A stretch of DNA of 52,695 nt from DATMBL01 sp050735975. Lineage in GTDB: Bacteria; Desulfobacterota; Binatia; UBA9968. Both the position numbers and the translations under genes were made by a program. Every line of letters begins with the position of its first letter. Position 1 is the stretch's first letter. This document shows, piece after piece, positions 52,363-52,695 of this stretch. The notes under the pieces are model-generated. The model ran no database searches. It saw nothing but the letters and a program-made list of their open reading frames with translations, and had not been told where the DNA came from. Where the stretch lies: the NCBI GenBank assembly GCA_050735975.1, contig JBOHVS010000089.1:1-52695 (forward strand). Reading direction: 5' to 3'.

Positions 52363-52695
52363 ATGAATCCTATTTTTATAGTTGCCATCCCTTTAGTGTT
52401 GGTGATCGTGGGCATGGTATTGAACAGCATCGGGCTTGCCTTCGATCAACCTCCAACTTCATCGGAGCAAGATCCGGCAAAGAGAGCGGCGGCGGAAAAG
52501 GAAGATTACCGCAGATTCTTTGATTTACAGCGACGCCAAGCTGGGAAAAGGCAGGCAAGGGTCGGCCAGTATGGGTGGTTGCTTATCGCCGCTATTATTG
52601 GCTCCTCCATCTGGCTGTATACGTATACCGTGAACACAACCACCGTCGCGACTCAAGTTGCCATGCTTCAAACCTTGGGGACAGAAGAAGGAAAG
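52363..52695 (+). CDS. Membrane protein, 3' end outside window
   Basis: The ATG at 52363 follows AAAGGAGGG and the frame stays open to the window edge (111 codons). A first membrane helix spans about residues 3-24 (FIVAIPLVLVIVGMVLNSI), a basic, charged cytoplasmic or periplasmic stretch with KEDYRRFFDLQRRQAGKRQ follows, and a second helix is at about 72-90 (GWLLIAAIIGSSIWLY). The family is not recognised. It lies outside the methylase unit and may start another operon. Confidence 0.6.
   Translation, partial: MNPIFIVAIPLVLVIVGMVLNSIGLAFDQPPTSSEQDPAKRAAAEKEDYRRFFDLQRRQAGKRQARVGQYGWLLIAAIIGSSIWLYTYTVNTTTVATQVAMLQTLGTEEGK

Noticed and set aside
1..52695. tRNA, rRNA and CRISPR array search by eye
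   Set aside because: No cloverleaf with a GGTTCGA arm, no rRNA-like segments and no regularly spaced direct repeats were seen.

Overview
The window (about 52.7 kb, moderately high GC) reads like a chromosomal segment of an uncultured, Gram-negative-type soil, sediment or groundwater bacterium. An MlaC-like protein, lipoproteins, an RND efflux system and periplasmic solute-binding proteins argue for two membranes. Many orphan NitT/TauT-type and TAXI-type binding proteins, metal-dependent amidohydrolases, an amidase with a RidA-like partner and an orphan ThDP enzyme resemble metabolically versatile lineages such as Binatota, Rokubacteria or NC10. That placement is inference from gene content, because no rRNA or other marker gene is present. 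I saw no tRNA, rRNA or CRISPR array.

Region by region. 1-6.7 kb: a plus-strand run of two [solute-binding protein + cyclic amidohydrolase] pairs, then a chlorohydrolase/deaminase-like amidohydrolase, closed by a strong terminator. 6.7-12.8 kb: a ParB-like domain protein and an MFS exporter (minus), then glutathione reductase, a TenA/PqqC/CADD-like helical oxidase, a small secreted protein apparently cut short by an in-frame TGA, and a NUDIX hydrolase (plus). 12.8-15.7 kb: an ECF sigma/anti-sigma pair and a binding protein without signal peptide. 15.9-22.7 kb: Lon-substrate-domain protein, MlaC, a conserved-looking 65-aa protein, a histidine phosphatase, a carboxyltransferase without biotin domain, an MBL hydrolase and an RlmD-type rRNA methyltransferase. 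22.7-24.6 kb: decay zone with repeats, an MFS remnant and an alpha/beta-hydrolase gene carrying three frameshifts. 24.6-28.8 kb: a D-2-hydroxyacid dehydrogenase, an extended SDR and a ThDP enzyme. 28.9-33.1 kb: a three-gene signalling operon (complete histidine kinase, histidine-kinase-like protein without phospho-acceptor His or ATPase domain, QseG-like lipoprotein). 33.3-37.7 kb: a 59-aa AtzG/GatC-like protein, amidase, RidA homologue, and two tandem ACMSD-like amidohydrolases. 37.8-43.0 kb: RND efflux operon with overlapping cistrons and its TetR regulator as last gene. 43.1-47.1 kb: lipoprotein, zinc ribbon, TAXI protein, MetE-like methyltransferase and two overlapping small genes. 47.3-52.7 kb: accessory island with a VapBC-type toxin-antitoxin pair, a two-gene methyltransferase + PD-(D/E)XK nuclease module, a 35-codon scar of another DNA methyltransferase gene, and a membrane protein running off the window.

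The genes most likely to work together are the two binding-protein/amidohydrolase pairs (hydrolysis of cyclic amides or related N-compounds), the AtzG-amidase-RidA cassette (amide or carbamoyl nitrogen release), the three-gene kinase operon, the adaptor-pump-TetR operon, and the methylase-nuclease pair, which is the best candidate here for a little-described defence system. Most open frames antisense to these genes are shadows and are not listed. Start codons were moved from the longest frame where a ribosome-binding site, lipobox or overlap supports it.
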